Assembly: GCA_016711045.1 (NCBI GenBank)
Contig: JADJTT010000002.1
Span: 806,001 to 870,000, forward strand
Direction of reading: 5' to 3'
Length of the DNA: 64,000 bases
From: Saprospirales bacterium
GTDB taxonomy: Bacteria > Bacteroidota > Bacteroidia > Chitinophagales > Saprospiraceae
Shown here one piece after another: positions 1 through 8,990 of this stretch. The translations under genes were made by a program, and so were the position numbers. Under the pieces are notes generated by a model, which was not told the origin of the DNA, did not search any database, and saw nothing but the letters and a program-made list of their open reading frames with translations. Each line of letters opens with the position of its first letter. Positions within the stretch are counted from its first letter, which is position 1.

Positions 1-87
1 CAAAAGAACGCTGCGCAAAGGTCATGACCGGAACGTCCTTCAGGTTTGGGTTGCCATAGAGGGACGATTTCGGATCAATGGCCGGAA
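1..87. other. Window edge, no assignable gene
   Basis: Nothing can be assigned here. On the minus strand, downstream of the PorE-like gene, an ATG at 25-23 opens a frame that runs off the window edge after eight codons, too short to judge. Confidence 0.3.
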
Positions 88-2232
88 TTAATTTTTTTTT
101 TCACCTCCGTCATCCATTCCTTCCTCCAACCCTTCTTCGATCACCTTGGCGCCTTTCCGGATCAGGCGGGTTTCTTCGATCTTGATGCTGGTCGGGCCCT
201 CCACGATCTTGAACTCCGTGCGTCTATTGATCTGATGTGCATCTTCCTGTTCCTTTTCGGTAGGCAACTGGTTGATAAAGGCTTCTGTCAGCACATCTCC
301 TTTTTTGAGGAATGAATATTCGGATGCCAGCTTGTCGCCAATGGTTTTGGGCACCGTTTCGCCATATCCCACAGCCTGGATGCGTTTGCGTTCCACGCCT
401 TTTGCCAGAAGCCAGCGACGGGCGGATTCCGCACGGCGTTGCGACAGTTCGCGGTTGTATGCATCATTACCACGGGCGTCGGTATGCGAAGACAACTCAA
501 TGACGATCTCTGGATATTGGTTCAGGATTTCCAGCACGAAATTTAGGTCGGGCTCGGCATCCGGAAGGATCTTATCGTCGTCGAAATCGTAATAGATGTT
601 TTCCAGTTCGATCGGTTCTTCCTTCGAAATGGTGATATATACCGGCGTCGGCTTCAGCTTGACCGGGATCTCATAGGTCTTCGAATCGAGCAGCCCCATG
701 GTGTTAAACTCCAGGGTATCGGGGTAATAATCTTCCCGGGAGGCAATAATCCGGTAGAATTTATCCAGTTCCAGCGGAAAATCAAATGCATTGCCGTTCC
801 CATTGGTCTTGGTATCAATGACCTTCCCGCTCTCTTCGTCGTCAGTCATGTCGATCAGCTGAAAGGTAGCGCCCTGGAGTTCCTCATCCGTTTCCTGGTC
901 AAACACGGTCGATTTGAGATCGGCGAGGATGATCTTGAGGCTCACGTTATAAATATCGTCACAACAGGTTTTTCCTTTGCTCTTCAACCAGCGGGTACCC
1001 GGCCGGTTGGACAAAAGGAATCCGGAATATCCATCATCGGAAATCATAAACGAAAGGTCGTCGACACTGGAGTTATAGCCTTTGCCCATGTTGACGGGCT
1101 CACTCCATACGGCGCCGTTCCATTCGGAGGAGAAGATGTCAAATCCCCCCAACCCCGGATGGCCGGTCGAGCTGAAGTATAGCACCCCGTCACGGTAATA
1201 GGGCGTATACTCATCGCCTACCGTATTGATCTTGGGGCCCAGGTTGATGGGTTGCCCATACTTTCCTCCTTTGAAGGGGCTGTAATAAATATCTGCGCCC
1301 CCATAGCCTCCGTCCATATTCGAGGTAAAAAACAACACTTCCGTACCGTATAACTCCCCTACGGCGGGATGGTTGGCGATATAATCTCCGTTCACGCCTT
1401 CCACTTCATTGGCGGCGCCCCATCCGCCAGCACCAAATTCGCTCATGTATATCTTGCTTTCCGACACGACGTTGCCCGTGAGCAGTTGGCGGGTAAAATA
1501 CATCCGGCGGCCATCGGGAGAGAGGGTGACATTGCTATTGTGGTAGCCCGGGCGGTTGATCTTTTCATCGAGGGCCACTCCTTGTCCCCAGCCCTCATCC
1601 GTACGGTCGGCGGAGTAGATTTTGGCGAAATAATCCGTATTATTTTTGTCGACCACGATGATTTCTTCCGAATTGAAGCTGCCATAGTACATCTTCTGTC
1701 CTCCCGGAGCCAGCACGGCCGAATATTCCGAATAGGAAGAGTTCACATTTTTTCCGGCATTGGAAATGGTCATGTTCCGGGGATCCGGAGCGATCTTGGC
1801 AAACTTGGCGCCTTCGAGTTCTACCTGGGCCAATTCCTTTTTGACTGGATCTGTTCCATCGCTGAGGTATTTCTCCAACTCCTCGATGGCTTCGTCGTAC
1901 TTGCCGTTCATCTTGAGGGTTTGAGCATATGTAAACCGCTCCTCGACATAGGCATTCTTGCGATCGCGACGAAGCACCCGCAAAAAAGCGCGTTCTGCAT
2001 TGCGATAATCCCGCAGGAAGAAGTACAAATTGGCGATTTTCACAGATACTTCATCATCCTTCACCTCCTCGTATGCTTGTTCGTACCAGTCCAGGGCATT
2101 GTAATAATCTTCTTTCTCCATCTTCTGGTCGGCGATCTTTATTATGGTGGCATAGGTTGCCCTGTTAAAGGGCTGAGATTCTACATTTCCCATAACTAAT
2201 GCAAAAGCGATAAATAAAATGACCCTTCTCAT
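88..2232 (-). CDS. PorE-like OmpA-family protein (TPR, PD40 propeller, OmpA_C)
   Basis: Probable periplasmic/outer-membrane component tying the type IX secretion machinery to peptidoglycan. The 714-residue product starts at the ATG at 2232; the frame extends 10 codons upstream only to a TTG. Order of modules: signal peptide (about 1-22), TPR helices (about 25-125, with repeated YxxALxxYxxA-type spacing), a PD40/WD40-like propeller (about 147-420, with repeated SPDGRRMYF and YFSSTGHPGLGGFDIF signatures), a carboxypeptidase-regulatory-like beta domain (about 435-520), then an OmpA_C peptidoglycan-binding domain (about 540-660, with YYDFDDDKI and SHTDARGNDAYN..LSQRRA). This is the PorE domain order. 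The porP-like gene lies 50 bp upstream on the same strand, a pairing common in Bacteroidota. The family also has many paralogues outside the core T9SS, so calling it porE itself would go too far. Confidence 0.85.
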   Translation of the reverse strand: MRRVILFIAFALVMGNVESQPFNRATYATIIKIADQKMEKEDYYNALDWYEQAYEEVKDDEVSVKIANLYFFLRDYRNAERAFLRVLRRDRKNAYVEERFTYAQTLKMNGKYDEAIEELEKYLSDGTDPVKKELAQVELEGAKFAKIAPDPRNMTISNAGKNVNSSYSEYSAVLAPGGQKMYYGSFNSEEIIVVDKNNTDYFAKIYSADRTDEGWGQGVALDEKINRPGYHNSNVTLSPDGRRMYFTRQLLTGNVVSESKIYMSEFGAGGWGAANEVEGVNGDYIANHPAVGELYGTEVLFFTSNMDGGYGGADIYYSPFKGGKYGQPINLGPKINTVGDEYTPYYRDGVLYFSSTGHPGLGGFDIFSSEWNGAVWSEPVNMGKGYNSSVDDLSFMISDDGYSGFLLSNRPGTRWLKSKGKTCCDDIYNVSLKIILADLKSTVFDQETDEELQGATFQLIDMTDDEESGKVIDTKTNGNGNAFDFPLELDKFYRIIASREDYYPDTLEFNTMGLLDSKTYEIPVKLKPTPVYITISKEEPIELENIYYDFDDDKILPDAEPDLNFVLEILNQYPEIVIELSSHTDARGNDAYNRELSQRRAESARRWLLAKGVERKRIQAVGYGETVPKTIGDKLASEYSFLKKGDVLTEAFINQLPTEKEQEDAHQINRRTEFKIVEGPTSIKIEETRLIRKGAKVIEEGLEEGMDDGGEKKN

Positions 2233-2282
2233 ATATAATATAGGTGGATTGAATTTAGACAATAGGATTAATGGACATAAAA

Positions 2283-3311
2283 TTAGAGTCGCGGGCAGAA
2301 AATGACCGGTGGCACTTCCGGTTCTTTGAATATCCGGACGATATAGGAAACGGCCAATTCAAAGCCTCCCTGAAAATTGGAGGCATCGTTGAGTGACGAC
2401 ACGTTTATATCGTAGCTGAGACCCGCCTGGAGCCCTTTATAGTCGAAGCCCAGCAGCAATTCGGCCGCATCTTTCCAGCGGTAACCCGCGCCAAATCGGA
2501 GCAGCATCCCCTTATCCTCTCCGATGTAGCGTCCTCCCCATGCCTGAAAAGCCAGTTCGCTGGCGGGAGACATGACGGAATAGAAAGCGGTTGGCGCCAT
2601 CATCCATTTATCGCCGAGGTCGGAAGTAAACTGGGCATGCGTTTGGAAACGCAGGGGAAGTTTCTCAAATCCACTGGAGAGAATATTATACTTGGGCTGC
2701 GTCAAATGCCCCGCCGAAAAACCCAGGTTAAAGCCCATACTTTCACTGAAATTGTGCCGGAATATCAACCCTGCATTGACATCTACATATTGCGTTTTTT
2801 CCGCGATCCGGCTGCGATCCATACTGTTGCCGACACCGAGTCCGCCACCCAATTCCAATTCATCCTCGAACATTACCTGGGTAGACATCTGGTCGAACCG
2901 GCGCTGTACGTAGCCTCCCTGGCCACCCAGGGTTATATAGGTCTTTCCTTTTTTATCCAAAGCCAGGTGATAAGCGGCGGAAAACAATACGCTTCCCCGA
3001 CTAAGGCTCCCGGAACCAACCTTATCCTGAAACACCGTAAGTCCAACCCCTACCCAATCGCGCTTGCCGAATCCCATAATCACTGGCGCATCCAGATAGA
3101 TGGAAGGCGTGGTAAATTCCCGGGGAATAAAGCTGTACCATTGGTCGCGAAAAATTCCGCCGATGCGAAACGTCCCTTCAAACGCCCCGGTATTGGCCGG
3201 ATTAAGTGTAAGAGGAGACATGTTGAACATGGAGAAATGGATGTCCTGCCCCATTACTCCTCCGCTCCAAAAAATAAAAGCCACAAAAAGTAGTGCTCTA
3301 ACCAATTTCAT
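2283..3311 (-). CDS. PorP/SprF family type IX secretion outer-membrane protein
   Basis: A 342-residue protein with a signal peptide ending at about residue 21 (VMGQD) and the family opening QDIHFSMFNMSPLTLNPANTG, in which mature PorP/SprF proteins begin with a call to 'Q..FSQY...P..LNPA.TG'. The rest alternates beta-strands ending in aromatic residues, as expected for an outer-membrane barrel. PorP/SprF proteins partner T9SS substrates carrying type B sorting domains and help their export or anchoring. It is the first gene of a probable two-gene transcript with the PorE-like gene. The AT-rich 185 bp upstream (3312-3496) probably holds its promoter. Confidence 0.88.
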   Translation of the reverse strand: MKLVRALLFVAFIFWSGGVMGQDIHFSMFNMSPLTLNPANTGAFEGTFRIGGIFRDQWYSFIPREFTTPSIYLDAPVIMGFGKRDWVGVGLTVFQDKVGSGSLSRGSVLFSAAYHLALDKKGKTYITLGGQGGYVQRRFDQMSTQVMFEDELELGGGLGVGNSMDRSRIAEKTQYVDVNAGLIFRHNFSESMGFNLGFSAGHLTQPKYNILSSGFEKLPLRFQTHAQFTSDLGDKWMMAPTAFYSVMSPASELAFQAWGGRYIGEDKGMLLRFGAGYRWKDAAELLLGFDYKGLQAGLSYDINVSSLNDASNFQGGFELAVSYIVRIFKEPEVPPVIFCPRL

Positions 3312-3496
3312 AGTATGGTGTTTAGGAAAAATTCTCGATTATTCTGTCCGTAATAGGTTAATACATTTTCCGCCTGGGCGATTGCGAGCCAATTTAGTGG
3401 ATATAAGGAAGTTGAACAAACATCTATCCTGTTAATTTCTACTTTACGCGACAAATCTATTATTATTCGTCAAATTAGTGCCCGGGCAAATTTAAA

Positions 3497-4510
3497 TTAC
3501 AAATTCGTTTCCGGCAACAACTGCACCGCTTTCCGGGCAATGTCTCCGGGATCTTGCATTTTCATACAATGGAAATGGCCCTTTGGGCACGCGTCGAACC
3601 CGATTTTGGAGCAAGGTCTGCAGGACAGGCCTTCCACTTCAGCGAGCTGGTGAACGCTTACGCCGTCCGGGTAAAAAGGCGTCATTCCAAATGCAGGCAC
3701 GGTATTTCCCCACACGGAGACAATGGGCTTTCGAAATGCCGCCGCGATATGCATCAGGCCGGTATCGTGGCTGATCACAACCGCTGCCTGTTTCACTAAA
3801 GATGCCGATTGATTAAGACTGAGCTCCCCGCAAAGGTTTTGCACATGCGCACCGGCTCTTTCCTCTACCAGTCTGCCGGTTTCCCGGTCGGCTGGTCCAC
3901 CCAGCAATAATACAGGTAACGATAAAGCCCGGCAAACGGCTGCCAATTGTTCGTCCGGAAGCCGCTTGGTAGCATGTGCGGCCCCTATGACAAGCACTGC
4001 AAAGCGGCCATCCCGGACATAAGATCGTGCATCGACTTCTTCATCCGGCGGAATGAAGTAATCCAATCCTTCCCCATCATTAACCACTCCAAGCGCCCGT
4101 GCCGCATATAAATAGCGATCTACGATATGGATCTCCGGCAACTGCCTGATCTTAAACCGGACCAGGAGCCATTTCTCCCAATTCAACTTGGGAAACGAAG
4201 CACCCGGGACACCCAGCGCCCGCTTCACCCGCCAACTCCTCAAATTGTGATGCAGGTCGACCACAAAATCAAACCGGATTGCCTTCAGCTCCGGCAACAC
4301 TTCCCCTATGTCCGAGGTGATCGTGTGCAACGCGTCGACATACGGATTGGCTTTCAGGATGGGCCCATACGCCTTTTTGGTCAGGAAGTGCACCTCTGCG
4401 CCCAGTTGCTGCTTTAGCCCGCGCAACACAGGAGTGGTAAGCACAATATCTCCAATAGAGGAAAATCGAATTACCAGGACTTTCTGAACAGGTCGGGGCG
4501 AATATGGCAT
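3497..4510 (-). CDS. Glycosyltransferase family 9 (heptosyltransferase-like)
   Basis: A 337-residue soluble protein of the ADP-heptose:LPS heptosyltransferase (RfaF/WaaF) family, likely adding a sugar to lipopolysaccharide core at the cytoplasmic face of the inner membrane. The N-terminal half starts with a KVLVIRFSSIGDIVLTTPV motif typical of GT9. The C-terminal half has GGPADRETG and the donor-site region SHDTGLMHIAAAF followed by VSVWGNTVP. Length fits the family. The lipoprotein gene lies 13 bp upstream on the same strand, so the two are probably co-transcribed. Substrate (heptose or another sugar) cannot be decided; many Bacteroidota GT9 enzymes are uncharacterised. Confidence 0.87.
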   Translation of the reverse strand: MPYSPRPVQKVLVIRFSSIGDIVLTTPVLRGLKQQLGAEVHFLTKKAYGPILKANPYVDALHTITSDIGEVLPELKAIRFDFVVDLHHNLRSWRVKRALGVPGASFPKLNWEKWLLVRFKIRQLPEIHIVDRYLYAARALGVVNDGEGLDYFIPPDEEVDARSYVRDGRFAVLVIGAAHATKRLPDEQLAAVCRALSLPVLLLGGPADRETGRLVEERAGAHVQNLCGELSLNQSASLVKQAAVVISHDTGLMHIAAAFRKPIVSVWGNTVPAFGMTPFYPDGVSVHQLAEVEGLSCRPCSKIGFDACPKGHFHCMKMQDPGDIARKAVQLLPETNL

Positions 4511-4523
4511 AGTCAGCGGGCGA

Positions 4524-5012
4524 TCACCAGGGGTCCTTGGGCTTTTTGTTTTCCTCCTTAAAATCGGAGATGACTTTCCGGTTTTCCATCAACGCCGTAA
4601 GTTCCTGGTAAAACTGCACCACATCCGAACGAACATCCCAACGGGGATCTCCCCATTGGATGGTGTGGTCGGTCTGTGCATCGGTTTCCCGGATATAGTA
4701 CCGCATATTTCCGGGGTATACGAAATCGTATTTATGCAGTCGCAGGCTGTCCAGCTGCATAAACAGCTTGCGTGCTTCCGGACGCGGGATGGTCTGCAAT
4801 TCAAAGGTGTCTTGTTTGTGGACACCCAGTTCAAAAAGATATACCTGCCCGTTGTGGAGGACCAGGTATTCTTTGGAGGCTCCGGAAAATCCACCGCCGG
4901 AGCCAAAATAAAGCTGCTGATCCGGTAGGTTGTCCAGTGCATACTTCACCGGAAGACAGGCTGCAAAGAGCAGGAGGACCAAAATCGGCAGCCATAGGGT
5001 TCGTATCGACAT
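4524..5012 (-). CDS. Putative lipoprotein of unknown function
   Basis: A 162-residue protein with a hydrophobic leader ending in a lipobox-like LLFAAC (Cys at about residue 19), so probably lipid-anchored. The rest is soluble with no domain I recognise; it has a Gly-rich stretch (YFGSGGGFSG) and a charged Lys/Pro tail. It is first in a likely operon with the GT9 glycosyltransferase, which hints at a cell-envelope role but nothing more specific. Start is the ATG at 5012. Confidence 0.6.
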   Translation of the reverse strand: MSIRTLWLPILVLLLFAACLPVKYALDNLPDQQLYFGSGGGFSGASKEYLVLHNGQVYLFELGVHKQDTFELQTIPRPEARKLFMQLDSLRLHKYDFVYPGNMRYYIRETDAQTDHTIQWGDPRWDVRSDVVQFYQELTALMENRKVISDFKEENKKPKDPW

Positions 5013-5187
5013 AGAAGTGGAGTTAATTGCCCGTAATTTAGCTAAATTTCAGAAACTTTCACCCTTCACCCCTCCCCCTTCACTAAGTTAATACTTTCCT
5101 AAAAGTAGCATTCGGCTTGATGGGTCGGCGCGGATTTTGTAGATTTGTTTGCTTTTTCAAATTATCTTCTCTTAAATCTTTAATCCG

Positions 5188-5658
5188 ATGAAAAGAATTC
5201 TGCTAGTTTTCGCTCTAATTGGCTTCGCATCTTTTGCTGTTCAAGCCCAATCTTGCTGTGACAAAGGTGCGAAGGGTACCTCCTCTGCTGCCAAATCGGA
5301 AGCTTCCTGCTCCCAATCTGCAGCCGTTAAAGCTGCCTCACTCGATGACTCCATCGAGCAGCGGGTAGATGAAAATTCCGGAAAAGTTAGTTTCGTACGC
5401 CGTACGGTAAATGCGTCCACCGGTGAAGCGTCCTTTATTCCTGTCGAATATTGTTCGGAATCCAAGGCTTTTAAAACGGTCGATTCCGAAAAAGCTTCCT
5501 GCCATGGCGATGCCAAGGCCAGTACTACTTCTGCCACAGGCGCTAAAGCAGCTTGCTGTGCAGACGGGAAAGGTAAAGAAGGCGCTGCCTGCTGTGCCAA
5601 AGACAGCAAAGCCAAAACCTCTTCGACCTCGGTAAAACTGAACAAGACCAATAATTAA
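5188..5658 (+). CDS. Small secreted cysteine-rich protein, unknown function
   Basis: A 156-residue protein with a clear signal peptide (about 1-20, ending VQAQ). The mature part is low-complexity, rich in Ala, Ser and Lys, with repeated Cys or Cys-Cys motifs: SCCDKG, EASCSQ, ASCHGD, AACCAD and AACCAK. Between them is a short ordered-looking segment (about 50-95) with IEQRVDENSGKVSFVRR. Clustered Cys pairs suggest metal binding or disulfide bonding, but this is inference. It is transcribed alone: divergent from the lipoprotein and convergent with the Nudix gene, with a strong terminator at 5736-5772. Confidence 0.6.
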   Translation: MKRILLVFALIGFASFAVQAQSCCDKGAKGTSSAAKSEASCSQSAAVKAASLDDSIEQRVDENSGKVSFVRRTVNASTGEASFIPVEYCSESKAFKTVDSEKASCHGDAKASTTSATGAKAACCADGKGKEGAACCAKDSKAKTSSTSVKLNKTNN

Positions 5659-5735
5659 CTGGTGCTACGCACAGTTCACTTTAAAAATGCTAATGCGTAA
5701 CTTGAGTAATTAATCTAAGTTGCGACTGTATAATA

Positions 5736-5772
5736 AAATTAAAGGGGCTGCCGTCGGCAGCCCCTTTAATTT
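5736..5772. terminator. Bidirectional rho-independent terminator
   Basis: A perfect 18-bp inverted repeat (5736-5753 with 5755-5772) with a GC-rich core (ggggctgcc/ggcagcccc) flanked by A and T tracts on both sides. It sits between the convergent Cys-rich and Nudix genes and should stop transcription from both. Confidence 0.85.
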
Positions 5773-5778
5773 ATTAGC

Positions 5779-6255
5779 CTATTTGCGATATTCGGAGTAC
5801 AATACGCCCTTTCGATATTCCTTCATCACATGGCGCACCGTGCCGGTCAAGTTTTTAGGGAGCTTTTCCAGCGATATCCATTCCACTTCCTTGAACTTTT
5901 CCGGCTCCCGGGAAGCCAGGGCCCCCTCCCACCGGGTAGCCTTAAAATACAACGTGATCCGCTGGCTCAACGCCGTTTTCTTGTGCAGTACATGCACCAG
6001 CTGCAAGTCCTTTGGTCGAAGCACAATACCCGCTTCCTCCAGGCTCTCCCTGATCAGCGATTCGCGCGCATATTCCATAGTCTCGACGGTACCCCCAACC
6101 AGGGTGTAGTTACCCCCGTTTTCTTTGGTTTGTTTTAAAAGCAGGATCTTTCCTTTATTGTAAAGGATAAGGCGCACTTTCAATACAACTTTACCTGCGA
6201 CAAACTCAAGGTTTGGTGACATGTCTGGCTCATTTGTTTCTTCAAAGGGAACCAT
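5779..6255 (-). CDS. NUDIX hydrolase
   Basis: A hydrolase of nucleoside diphosphates linked to another moiety. The Nudix box is complete: G-x5-E-x7-RE-x2-EE-x-G-I in the segment beginning GGTVETMEYARE and ending ESLEEAGI, giving the Mg2+-binding helix. The frame is open to a TTG at 6294; the ATG at 6255 gives 158 residues and an ATG at 6222 (MSPNLEF) gives 147. Either leaves the domain whole. Substrate unknown. It converges on the Cys-rich gene and diverges from the SDR gene. Confidence 0.85.
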   Translation of the reverse strand: MVPFEETNEPDMSPNLEFVAGKVVLKVRLILYNKGKILLLKQTKENGGNYTLVGGTVETMEYARESLIRESLEEAGIVLRPKDLQLVHVLHKKTALSQRITLYFKATRWEGALASREPEKFKEVEWISLEKLPKNLTGTVRHVMKEYRKGVLYSEYRK

Positions 6256-6406
6256 GTGTGAATCGGGACACAAATTTGAACAATAAATTGACAAAATTCA
6301 ATGCCTCGGCAGGGGTAAACCGTACCTTCACCTTGCATTTATGTAATGTGCCAAAATTAATTTATAAACATCTTCACTCTTTCTCAAAGAACTTAAACAG
6401 ATAAAT

Positions 6407-7111
6407 ATGCACATCGTTGTATCGGGCGCAACCAAAGGCATTGGAAGAGCCATCTCGGATACATTTGCCTCCAACGGGTTTAATGTCGCCGTATGTGCAC
6501 GCAACAAAGCAGACCTTCGGGAGATGCAGGAGGTTTATGCCCGCGAATTTCCTGCTTGCCAACTGCTGACTTTTGCCGCCGACCTGCAAAATAAGGAAGA
6601 GGCCAATGCCTTCGCCCAGGCAATTCTCGAGCAGTGGGGCGCCATCGATATTCTGGTCAACAACGCGGGACTGTTCCTCCCCGGCGCTATTCACGAAGAA
6701 CCCGAAGGACGCCTCGAGCAAATGATCCAGGTAAATCTTTATAGCGCCTATTACCTCTCCCGGGCCCTCCTCCCCTCCATGCTGCAAAAAGGCAAAGGAC
6801 ATATCTTCAATATGTGCTCCATCGCCAGCCTGCATGCGTATCCAAACGGAGGGTCCTACAGTATTGCTAAATTCGCCTTGCAGGGGTTCTCCAAAAATCT
6901 TCGGGAAGAACTGAAAGATAAAGGCATTCGGGTCACGTCCATACACCCAGGCGCCACCTGGTCTGCCTCCTGGGCCGGCGCACCATTCCCGGAAGACCGG
7001 CTCATGCAGGCCCACGATATTGCCCTCGCAGTCTGGAGCGCCTGGTCGATGAGCCCCTCCGCAGTTGTCGAAGACATTGTCATCCGTCCTCAATTGGGCG
7101 ATTTGTCTTAA
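6407..7111 (+). CDS. Short-chain dehydrogenase/reductase
   Basis: A 234-residue NAD(P)-dependent oxidoreductase of the classical SDR family. The Rossmann start reads VSGATKGIGRAI (the TGxxxGxG motif with Ser for Thr), the NNAG motif follows at about residue 85, the catalytic Ser lies in MCSIASLHAYP, and the YxxxK pair is in YSIAKFAL. Family length is normal. It is followed after 12 bp by the GH3-family gene, so the two are probably co-transcribed. Substrate unknown. Confidence 0.9.
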   Translation: MHIVVSGATKGIGRAISDTFASNGFNVAVCARNKADLREMQEVYAREFPACQLLTFAADLQNKEEANAFAQAILEQWGAIDILVNNAGLFLPGAIHEEPEGRLEQMIQVNLYSAYYLSRALLPSMLQKGKGHIFNMCSIASLHAYPNGGSYSIAKFALQGFSKNLREELKDKGIRVTSIHPGATWSASWAGAPFPEDRLMQAHDIALAVWSAWSMSPSAVVEDIVIRPQLGDLS

Positions 7112-7123
7112 AAAAAACATACC

Positions 7124-8638
7124 ATGGGTTGGAAATCAATACTCATCCGTCCATTTGCCAGCAAGATCGCGCGGGATATCCAACGCTGGTCCGGCGATGC
7201 AACAGGCGCCCAAAAACAGGTATTTCAAACGCTGATGCGGGAAGTGGCGCCCACGGCTTTTGGAAAAGATCATCAACTCCAGGCCACTACTTCCTATGAA
7301 GCCTACCGGCAGCAGGTACCCATCCGCGACTACGAAGCGCTTCGTCCCTATATCGACCGGGTGCTCGCCGGAGAAGAACATGTGCTGTGGAAAGGCCGAC
7401 CGGTTTACCTCGCCAAAACCTCCGGCACAACTTCCGGGGTGAAGTATATTCCCATTACTCGTGACAGCCTGCCCAACCACTTCCAAACCGCCCGGAATGC
7501 CCTCTTCAACTACTACGCCCAAACAGGCAAAGGCCAGTGGATGGATGGAAAAATGATCTTTCTATCGGGAAGCCCCGAACTGGGAAAAACCAGCGGTATA
7601 CTCACCGGCCGATTATCGGGCATCGCCAACCACATGGTGCCGGCATGGCTGAAAGGCAACCAGCTCCCCAGCTATCGCACCAATTGCATCGAAGATTGGG
7701 AACAGAAAGTGGAAGCGATCGTGGCGGAAACCCTCCACCAGGATATGCGCCTCATCAGCGGTATTCCGCCCTGGGTGCAGATGTACTACGAACGCCTGTT
7801 GGACCGCTCCGGGAAAAAGTATATCAAAGATATTTTCCCCCATTACTCCATGTTCGTTTACGGAGGGGTCAACTTCGAACCTTATCGGTCTACCCTGGAA
7901 GAACTGGTGGGCAAGCGGATCGACAGCGTGGAGACCTATCCCGCCTCGGAAGGATTCCTGGCTTTTCAGGACAGCCAGTCCGAGCCAGGGCTCCTGCTCA
8001 ACGTACATTCAGGGATTTTCTTCGAGTTTGTGCCTATCGAGGAGATCTTCCAGGATAACCCTACCCGCATTTCTTTGGAAGAGGTGGAAATCGGCGTCAA
8101 CTACGCCCTCCTCCTCACCTCCAATGCCGGACTTTGGGCCTACAACCTCGGCGACACGGTGCGATTCGTATCCAAAAAACCCTATCGCATCGTCGTGACG
8201 GGGCGTATCAAACACTTTATCTCGGCTTTTGGCGAACATGTCATCGGGAAAGAGGTGGAAGAGGCTTTCGGAATGGCTACCGCAGGCAGCCCTGTTAAAG
8301 TAGTGGAATTTACGGTGGCGCCGCAGGTCAGTCCTCCGGGAGGCGGACTGCCCTACCACGAATGGTTCATTGAATTTGAGCAGCTGCCGGAAGATCTTTC
8401 TGCATTTGAACAGGCCCTGGACCGGGCCATGATGGAACAAAACATCTACTACCACGATCTCATTGAGGGAAAGATCCTGCGGCCGGCGGTCATCACTCCG
8501 CTCCAACGCGATGCGTTTAGAAATTACATGAAGAAAGAGGGGAAACTGGGCGGGCAAAATAAAGTGCCCCGCCTGTCGAACGACCGAAAGATCGCGGATG
8601 AATTAATGGCGTATAAACTGTCCTGGAGAAGGGATTGA
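7124..8638 (+). CDS. GH3 auxin-responsive promoter family protein (acyl-adenylating enzyme)
   Basis: A 504-residue member of the GH3 family, ANL-superfamily enzymes that in plants adenylate hormone acids and conjugate them to amino acids. Family hallmarks: the P-loop-like LAKTSGTTSGVKYIP (about residue 100), the YPASEGFLAF motif, and YNLGDTVRF followed by VTGRIKHFISAFGEHV in the C-terminal half. Bacterial GH3 homologues are widespread in Bacteroidota but their substrates are largely unknown. The SDR gene lies 12 bp upstream. The stop codon falls inside a short tandem repeat (8631-8656). Confidence 0.9.
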   Translation: MGWKSILIRPFASKIARDIQRWSGDATGAQKQVFQTLMREVAPTAFGKDHQLQATTSYEAYRQQVPIRDYEALRPYIDRVLAGEEHVLWKGRPVYLAKTSGTTSGVKYIPITRDSLPNHFQTARNALFNYYAQTGKGQWMDGKMIFLSGSPELGKTSGILTGRLSGIANHMVPAWLKGNQLPSYRTNCIEDWEQKVEAIVAETLHQDMRLISGIPPWVQMYYERLLDRSGKKYIKDIFPHYSMFVYGGVNFEPYRSTLEELVGKRIDSVETYPASEGFLAFQDSQSEPGLLLNVHSGIFFEFVPIEEIFQDNPTRISLEEVEIGVNYALLLTSNAGLWAYNLGDTVRFVSKKPYRIVVTGRIKHFISAFGEHVIGKEVEEAFGMATAGSPVKVVEFTVAPQVSPPGGGLPYHEWFIEFEQLPEDLSAFEQALDRAMMEQNIYYHDLIEGKILRPAVITPLQRDAFRNYMKKEGKLGGQNKVPRLSNDRKIADELMAYKLSWRRD

Positions 8639-8656
8639 AAGGGATTGAAAGGGATT
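8631..8656. repeat. 10-bp tandem repeat at the GH3 stop codon
   Basis: The unit gggattgaaa occurs twice and then begins a third time. The GH3 stop codon (8636-8638) lies in the first copy. The following bases (8669-8695) hold roughly complementary tracts (cccaatccctcttaatcccc), so an imperfect hairpin is possible. Confidence 0.6.
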
Positions 8657-8737
8657 TTTACTCAATTAATCCTTCCCAATCCCTCTTAATCCCCTATATT
8701 TGGAATTCTTTTTTACTCACACTAAATGATCAACGCC

Positions 8738-8866
8738 ATGGGCAAAGGTGATAAGAGATCGACCAAAGGCAAGATTTGGAGAGGTTCACACGGCAAAACG
8801 CGCACCAAGAAGGTAAATAAGCCCCAGCCGAAGCTGGAATCCATTCCCAAGCCAGCCGCCAGCTAG
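8738..8866 (+). CDS. Small ribosomal protein bTHX
   Basis: A 42-residue, strongly basic protein. Its N-terminal 25 residues (MGKGDKRSTKGKIWRGSHGK then TRTKK) match the pattern of the 30S protein Thx, which in Thermus sits at the top of the 30S head and is also found in Bacteroidota. The C-terminal Pro/Lys tail is variable in the family. An in-frame ATG four codons upstream (8726) exists, but the family starts at MGKGD. A strong hairpin and then a terminator follow (8886-8987). Confidence 0.88.
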   Translation: MGKGDKRSTKGKIWRGSHGKTRTKKVNKPQPKLESIPKPAAS

Positions 8867-8885
8867 TGCTTTTTCAAAGCTATTT

Positions 8886-8920
8886 TGACAGTTGTCGGGG
8901 CGGCGTCCCGACAACTGTCA
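8886..8920 (+). other. Perfect inverted repeat downstream of bTHX
   Basis: A 14-bp perfect stem (8886-8899 with 8907-8920; tgacagttgtcggg and its complement) with a 7-base loop. No T-run follows, so it is either part of the terminator region or an RNA-stabilising hairpin. Confidence 0.5.
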
Positions 8921-8951
8921 ATTAGACTTTGCAGGCGCACTAGTCAATCCG

Positions 8952-8990
8952 AATGAGCGTCATTCCGGATCCGGGATGACGCTCATTTTT
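8952..8990 (+). terminator. Rho-independent terminator after bTHX
   Basis: A 12-bp perfect stem (8952-8963 with 8976-8987, aatgagcgtcat and its complement), followed by a T-run on the plus strand. It lies directly before the stop of the convergent thioesterase gene. Confidence 0.7.

Noticed and set aside
1369..2199. 276-codon plus-strand frame within the PorE-like gene
   Set aside because: Antisense shadow of a gene with clear TPR, PD40 and OmpA motifs.
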